In this document: in pieces, positions 60,087-64,000 of the stretch | Layout of the letters: the number at the start of each line of letters is the position of its first letter | Position numbering within the stretch: position 1 is the first letter of the stretch | Origin: CAVXDP01 sp964562925 | Lineage (GTDB): Archaea > Thermoproteota > Bathyarchaeia > 40CM-2-53-6 > CAVXDP01 | Length of the DNA stretch: 64,000 bases | Direction: 5' to 3' | NCBI GenBank assembly: GCA_964562925.1 | Contig: CAZLVF010000003.1 | Span: forward strand, 1-64,000 | The notes under the pieces: generated by a model | What the model was told of the DNA's origin: nothing | The model's input: only the letters and a program-made list of their open reading frames with translations | The model's database searches: none | Program-made: the position numbers and the translations under genes

Positions 60087-60341
60087 TTAAGAAAACGTAG
60101 CAAAAAAGGCGGCTTCGTCATATGAAGAGAAACATGCCTGTGACCAGCGCCGCCTGTGATCGTCCCTATTTAGCAGCGACAGAACCATGCTCCAGTCGAT
60201 GGTCTTCGCGGAGTACATCCTCATCTCTACGAGTTGCCGCGGTGAGTCAGGACTAACTCTGTGTCTGAACATCCCAAGGAATTGCACATCTACTGCAAGA
60301 ACCTTATCACTACTCACGAAAAGGATCGCGTCTGATAGCAA
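60087..60341 (-). CDS. Hypothetical 84-aa ORF
   Basis: A TTG-initiated frame whose first half (SDAILFVSSDKVLAVDVQFL) has normal protein character and whose second half is Arg/Ser rich. An in-frame TAG upstream fixes the start. No family or clear signal recognised. Confidence 0.3.
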   Translation of the reverse strand: MLSDAILFVSSDKVLAVDVQFLGMFRHRVSPDSPRQLVEMRMYSAKTIDWSMVLSLLNRDDHRRRWSQACFSSYDEAAFFATFS

Positions 60342-60650
60342 GCATTGCTACTTTTGAGAATCAAAGCAACGGCTTGAATTATTTTGTAGTTTGATAGGCG
60401 CTCTAAAGAATACTTCCGGTGTGCGTGCTTCAATGAGACCCCTCCTTACGAGTTATCAGGGAAGGCTTTGACGGGTTCTATTGTAAGAAAACTACATGTC
60501 TGTTCATCGCCGTTGCTCTCGGCCACCGCTTTTTTGCTGACAACAAGAACCTTTTTACATCCTGCAGGAACACTGTTCTTCAAACCTACGGCAAGTGGAC
60601 TGGGACCTTCAAGATATCAGTAACCGACCAGTTTGATACCGAGCCTCTAG
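60342..60650. other. Intergenic region with no recognised gene
   Basis: About 310 bp before the DUF2284 gene. A T-rich TTTTTACA near 60552 might be a promoter element. No tRNA, structured RNA or open frame stands out. Confidence 0.4.
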
Positions 60651-61184
60651 GTGGACAGAAGGATGGCGGCTACACATTTGCAGACCGAAAGATTGCTTGA
60701 TCTAGCTCTGAAATCTGGTATGATAGATCCAAAGATCATAAAAGTTAGAAAGATTGTCGTAAGCGAATGGGTTCGATGGAAGTGTCGGTATGGTTGTCCA
60801 GACTATGGCTTATGGTTGACATGTCCTCCGTATACTCCCACACCGGCTGAAACCCGTGCCTTGCTAAGCGAGTATGAACGTGCGTTGATGTTTCGTATGA
60901 AGCCCAAAAGAGGCGAGATGTACAAAGCTCTAGCAAAGCTGGAGGGAAGAGTTTTCCTGAGCGGAAATCCGAAGGCTTTGGCCTTTGGAGGGGGCGCATG
61001 CCACCTATGCAGAGTCTGCAATATACGATCAGGCGCCTGTCGAAAGCCTCTAACCGCTCGGCCATCCATGGAAGCATGCGGCATCGATGTATTTGAGTCG
61101 ACGCGAAGGGCTGGTTATCAGCCGACCATCCTTCAGGACAAGAATCAAAAGTTCACCTATTTCGGCATGATACTTATAGACTAG
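60651..61184 (+). CDS. DUF2284 predicted metal-binding protein
   Basis: A 177-aa protein of the DUF2284 family. WKCRYGCPDYG...TCPPYTPTP and CHLCRVCNIRSGACRKP supply eight or so conserved cysteines, likely for iron-sulfur or zinc. The family is found in anaerobes next to varied redox enzymes; its activity is unknown. The frame starts at GTG 60651, with ATG at 60663 as an alternative. It stands alone. Confidence 0.85.
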   Translation: MDRRMAATHLQTERLLDLALKSGMIDPKIIKVRKIVVSEWVRWKCRYGCPDYGLWLTCPPYTPTPAETRALLSEYERALMFRMKPKRGEMYKALAKLEGRVFLSGNPKALAFGGGACHLCRVCNIRSGACRKPLTARPSMEACGIDVFESTRRAGYQPTILQDKNQKFTYFGMILID

Positions 61185-61296
61185 ACGGCTTCCCAAGCAG
61201 CGTAAGCTGAAGGTCTAGGGGGTTAGAAGTACTAGCCAGACACAATTGCGTTGCTTCTTATCTCTCGGACATTGTAAATGGCGAGAGAGACAGTTG

Positions 61297-62061
61297 TTAT
61301 CTTGATATCTTGTCTAGCATGGAACTATCTTCGTATGGAGAGCTTCCATTTTCCTTGAGGGTCTTAGAGGTTGCAAGAAGCCTTTCGACGCTCTTGAGAT
61401 TGTACGAGTATATGTGGTAGCTGTCAGTATCATCCACATATTGGCCCACTTTGAGGCCGAGTTTCTCGGCGAAGACTCGTTGCAAGAGTATGATCGCATA
61501 CATGTTCATGAAAGCCGCATTGTAGGAGTCGCGGCTCCTCCAACTGGTATGCATTTCCAATTCGTCACTAAGCGTCTTGCACCAGATCCTCTGTAGGCAG
61601 GGTGGGCCCTTCACCTTTGGATGTATCCACGGCATCCACGTTATCGCTTGGGCTCTATTAGAAAATGGTGTTAAACTGAGTTTCTCGATGATGTACTGTA
61701 ACTGGTCGATCTGCGGCCCGGTCTCAGCCTCATAACTCTTGAGAAGCCTGTGATACGTGTAGTCCCAGACTCCACGATCCACGTAGCCGTTTTTCGTTCC
61801 ATGTAGAACCTCGTCTACATACTCTTTAAGGCTGCCAAGTCCTTCACAACCCATATGCAGCATCGGCTCTCGCAGAGGCTCCGTGACTATCATCTTCATC
61901 GAGGCTTCAACTACTTCGATCTTTTCTTCGCCGTACCTATAGGATTCCTTGCAGGATCTGATGCCGTGCTCAAGAAGAGCGGATAGGCTCTTCTCCCAGA
62001 CTTCAGGGAGAGAGTCGCCGTCCACAACGAGTTGTGGAAGTCTCGTCATGGGTTGGATCAA
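61297..62061 (-). CDS. Thymidylate synthase-family protein (ThyA fold)
   Basis: A 254-aa protein related to archaeal thymidylate synthase/dCMP hydroxymethylase. The nucleophile is C155 in GPPCLQRIW; SWRSRDSYNAAFMNMYAI is the phosphate/substrate segment and DDTDSYHIYSYN the ribose-contact motif. Usual ThyA has PPCH; here Leu follows the Cys, and the N-terminus is short. It would make dTMP from dUMP if fully functional. It is the last gene of the minus-strand run after endA (58 bp). Confidence 0.8.
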   Translation of the reverse strand: MIQPMTRLPQLVVDGDSLPEVWEKSLSALLEHGIRSCKESYRYGEEKIEVVEASMKMIVTEPLREPMLHMGCEGLGSLKEYVDEVLHGTKNGYVDRGVWDYTYHRLLKSYEAETGPQIDQLQYIIEKLSLTPFSNRAQAITWMPWIHPKVKGPPCLQRIWCKTLSDELEMHTSWRSRDSYNAAFMNMYAIILLQRVFAEKLGLKVGQYVDDTDSYHIYSYNLKSVERLLATSKTLKENGSSPYEDSSMLDKISR

Positions 62062-62119
62062 GCATCAGGGGCGCTAATAGCGTTTTCCGTTTCCACACTT
62101 CAACAGGACAATCAGGTCT

Positions 62120-62677
62120 CTATGCCTTGAACCATTTGAAGACTAGATATTCGACCTTCCTCGTTTTTCGGTCAGGCGCGGCTACTATGAACTGTTTCCT
62201 AACGGTTGTGGCGAGTCGTCCAGCTCTCACTACTTCGAACGGTCCCATACTTTCGTCCACGGTCTTGACGGAGATGATGAAGGGCGCGTGGTCGATTCCC
62301 GGTCCATGTTCATACACTGCAAAGTCTGCTCCGAACTTTATTCCGGGTGTTACTATGTACCCTTTGTCTCTCAGGTCTTTGTAGACGATGTAGGCAAGTT
62401 CGAATCCTTTGTACGTCTTATTCGCAAGTTCAAGTAGCGCTTTCTTCATTACGGCTCTATTGGTCTGAGGGTTGATGATGTTGATCCTATTTTTCTCATG
62501 AAGGTAAAGTCCTTCCATGATGTCGAGCATCAGCGGCACGTTGAAATCTTGATCGGGCTTAGGCTTTGGTATTCCTACAGGTTTGCCATAGAAGCCTAGC
62601 TTGTAAAGTCCGGTTCCATCTCGTGGGTTCCAGACGATGAGTCTTGTTCCCATGAGCTCTGCTTTAGGTTTCTCCAT
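62120..62677 (-). CDS. endA: tRNA-splicing endonuclease
   Basis: A 185-aa archaeal splicing endonuclease, which cuts introns at bulge-helix-bulge sites in tRNA and rRNA precursors. The catalytic Tyr-His-Lys is visible: FGADFAVYEHGPGIDHAPF and ISVK. The size fits the homotetrameric or heterotetrameric catalytic subunit. It is 11 bp after the PhoU-like gene. Confidence 0.94.
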   Translation of the reverse strand: MEKPKAELMGTRLIVWNPRDGTGLYKLGFYGKPVGIPKPKPDQDFNVPLMLDIMEGLYLHEKNRINIINPQTNRAVMKKALLELANKTYKGFELAYIVYKDLRDKGYIVTPGIKFGADFAVYEHGPGIDHAPFIISVKTVDESMGPFEVVRAGRLATTVRKQFIVAAPDRKTRKVEYLVFKWFKA

Positions 62678-62688
62678 CTCCTTGCCTT

Positions 62689-63354
62689 CTACGAGTAGAT
62701 GGCTAGCACCCGTATCATGTCGATCACGTTGACGCCGGTATCTGCGATGCTCTCTAGGCGATCGAGTACGTCCCGGATGAGTAGTATGGCTTGAACTGGT
62801 AGTTTACTGGAGAGTACCTCTAGATCAATGCTTCGATGTTTTGCGTCAATCTTCTTCTCGGCTTCCTCTACAGCTTTAGAGGCTTCGATCGCCCTATCTG
62901 GGTTGAAGCCCAGCGAGATCATTGTTTCCCTAACTTTGGTCATCTCGTCCAGAACCATCGACATCAGTTCTGAAACCTCTTTCATGAACTTATGTTCTAT
63001 TTTCCATTTCCCCTGCATCATACTCTCGAGCCTGTAACCGACAGCCTCTGCATAGTCCGCGATTCTTTCAAGCTCGAATATGAGCCTTAGAAAACCCTCT
63101 CTACTTATGAGTAGGGATCCGACCGATGCAACCTCTTCTAGTAGACTCGTCTTAAGCTTGTTCGTCGTCTCTAGCAGCTTCAACATATTCTCGTAGTGTT
63201 CTCTTGCGTTCTTCGCCTTCTCCTCTGCAATACTGTCAATCATCATTGTGAGCTCTCTCACAACATCGACCACAGCTCTTGCGTGATCCTGGCAGATGGT
63301 GAGCATTCTACGCCTGATCGTGGCCTCGGCCTCAAGAGGAAAGGTCACTTTCAC
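62689..63354 (-). CDS. PhoU-like DUF47 protein
   Basis: A 221-aa all-helical protein with PhoU/DUF47 signatures (LELERIADYAEAVGYRLE-like segment, here FELERIADYAEAVG; IRDVLDRLESIADTGVNVID). These proteins regulate phosphate uptake, usually beside a Pit transporter, which is absent here. It is tightly linked to endA, so the operon may be housekeeping only. Confidence 0.88.
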   Translation of the reverse strand: MKVTFPLEAEATIRRRMLTICQDHARAVVDVVRELTMMIDSIAEEKAKNAREHYENMLKLLETTNKLKTSLLEEVASVGSLLISREGFLRLIFELERIADYAEAVGYRLESMMQGKWKIEHKFMKEVSELMSMVLDEMTKVRETMISLGFNPDRAIEASKAVEEAEKKIDAKHRSIDLEVLSSKLPVQAILLIRDVLDRLESIADTGVNVIDMIRVLAIYS

Positions 63355-63450
63355 GCACCAGATCTTGCGAGATAGACAATCGACTAGAGGCTACGCTCTT
63401 TAGAAATAAAAATCTAGCTAAGAATATTTGAAAAGGTGATTCCTTCTATC

Positions 63451-64000
63451 CTATAGGTCTCCAAGCGAGAGTCTGCTAGAAAAGTATCTTTGAAGGATAT
63501 CAACGATCTCAGATGTAGGGGCGCGTCTTTGTTTCCAGGTGTCTCGATCCCTTAAGGTGACCGTCCCATCCCTCATTGTCTGGTAGTCTACAGTTACAGC
63601 TACTGGAACACCGGCTTCATCAGCCCGCGCGTATCTCCTCCCTATAGAACCCGATTCATCGTACTCAACATCAAACTTCTTTCGGAGAAGGGTCATATAG
63701 ATCTCTCGGGCTTTCTTGTCTAACCCGTCCTTGGTTACCAACGGCAGGACAACAGCCTCAATCGGGACTAGATCTCGCGGGATCTTCATAACAGTCCTAT
63801 CCTCCACGGTTGAGTAAGCGTATTCCAAGACAGCATAAATGAGCCGCTCAGCGCCGAAGCTGGGTTCGATCACGTGAGGAATGAATCGCTTCCCCGTTTG
63901 ACTGACCTCTCTTTCCTCAATCCTGACGTGGCTCGGTAATACTTTGAACCCTTCGATCATATGAAAGCCGTGTTTCACAAACGACTCTTCAATGGCTTCG
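63451..64000 (-). CDS. glyS: Glycyl-tRNA synthetase, C-terminal part (runs off the window)
   Basis: The last 182 codons of a class II glycyl-tRNA synthetase. VIEPSFGAERLIYAVLEYAY is motif 3, and the anticodon-binding domain follows with GSIGRRYARADEAGVPVAVTVD and GTVTLRDRDTWKQRR. The frame stays open to base 64000, so the 5' end is outside. The 96-bp spacer to the PhoU gene includes an AT-rich stretch that could be a promoter. Confidence 0.95.
   Translation of the reverse strand, partial: EAIEESFVKHGFHMIEGFKVLPSHVRIEEREVSQTGKRFIPHVIEPSFGAERLIYAVLEYAYSTVEDRTVMKIPRDLVPIEAVVLPLVTKDGLDKKAREIYMTLLRKKFDVEYDESGSIGRRYARADEAGVPVAVTVDYQTMRDGTVTLRDRDTWKQRRAPTSEIVDILQRYFSSRLSLGDL

Noticed and set aside
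1..64000. tRNA, rRNA, CRISPR arrays, IS elements or prophage
   Set aside because: Spacers were scanned for T-arm-like GTTCRANNC with paired stems, regular short repeats, transposase frames and terminal inverted repeats. None held up.

Overview
This 64 kb window is archaeal genomic DNA from a draft, probably metagenome-derived scaffold (four 100-N gaps). The archaeal call rests on a TFE-beta (Rpc34-type) transcription factor with a four-cysteine cluster motif, a TFS-like zinc-ribbon protein, Trm1, EndA-type tRNA-splicing endonuclease, archaeal TrmI, archaeal-type HMG-CoA synthase, an archaeosortase, KaiC-like ATPases and TATA boxes of the TTATATA type about 25-45 bp ahead of many genes. TFE-beta together with a corrinoid-activation ASKHA protein and no methanogenesis gene suggests a TACK lineage such as Bathyarchaeia; that placement is inference. 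No rRNA, tRNA, CRISPR array, IS element or prophage was recognised.

0-10.5 kb: amine and carbamoyl metabolism. Carbamate kinase and an ornithine-carbamoyltransferase-family enzyme with an altered substrate loop lie next to two class III aminotransferases, a nitrilase-family amidase, an extended SDR (threonine-dehydrogenase-like) and a RACo-like corrinoid activator. The last four form a probable minus-strand operon. 10.6-15.7 kb: information processing (tRNA-binding OB protein, TFE-beta, RlmE/FtsJ, Trm1, THEP1 NTPase), then a cupin and an MscS-like beta-domain protein.

16-32 kb: an accessory cell-surface island, the most interesting part. A large secreted M6-type metalloprotease with three tandem InlB-type repeats and a CFI-box C-terminus is followed by a small PEF-CTERM-like protein, an archaeosortase with a visible Cys-Arg-His triad, and an opposing paralogue of the protease whose HExxH motif is destroyed. 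Beyond it lie a stand-alone KaiC-like ATPase, tail-to-tail with a membrane protein that joins a large extracellular region to a cytoplasmic KaiC-like ATPase. Two membrane glycosyltransferases, a nucleotidyltransferase-kinase fusion and a HAD phosphatase follow. Read together this looks like a surface-protein processing and glycosylation system coupled to a transmembrane ATP-driven signalling or assembly module.

32-47 kb: superoxide dismutase, TrmI, a NitT/TauT-type ABC pair without a binding protein, several small membrane or zinc-ribbon proteins (PRC-barrel, RDD and SWIB-like N-termini sharing one C-terminal ribbon), an HMG-CoA synthase fused to a DUF35-like domain, a DRG-family GTPase with an altered P-loop, acetyl-CoA synthetase, and a second possible archaeosortase substrate. 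47-64 kb: two stand-alone Lrp/AsnC ligand-binding domains, a TFS-like protein lacking the catalytic acidic pair, a lipoate operon (radical SAM, LplA, metallo-beta-lactamase hydrolase), another surface protein with the same InlB-type repeat, a histone-deacetylase-family enzyme, an M20 peptidase, a Nudix hydrolase, a CBS protein with a hibernation-factor-like tail, a YjbQ gene broken by one in-frame TGA, a wHTH regulator preceded by two palindromic operators, and a minus-strand run glyS-phoU-endA-thymidylate synthase that leaves the window.

Two of the four N gaps are flanked on both sides by the same 55 bp, so the flanking contigs overlap and those genes are in fact continuous.
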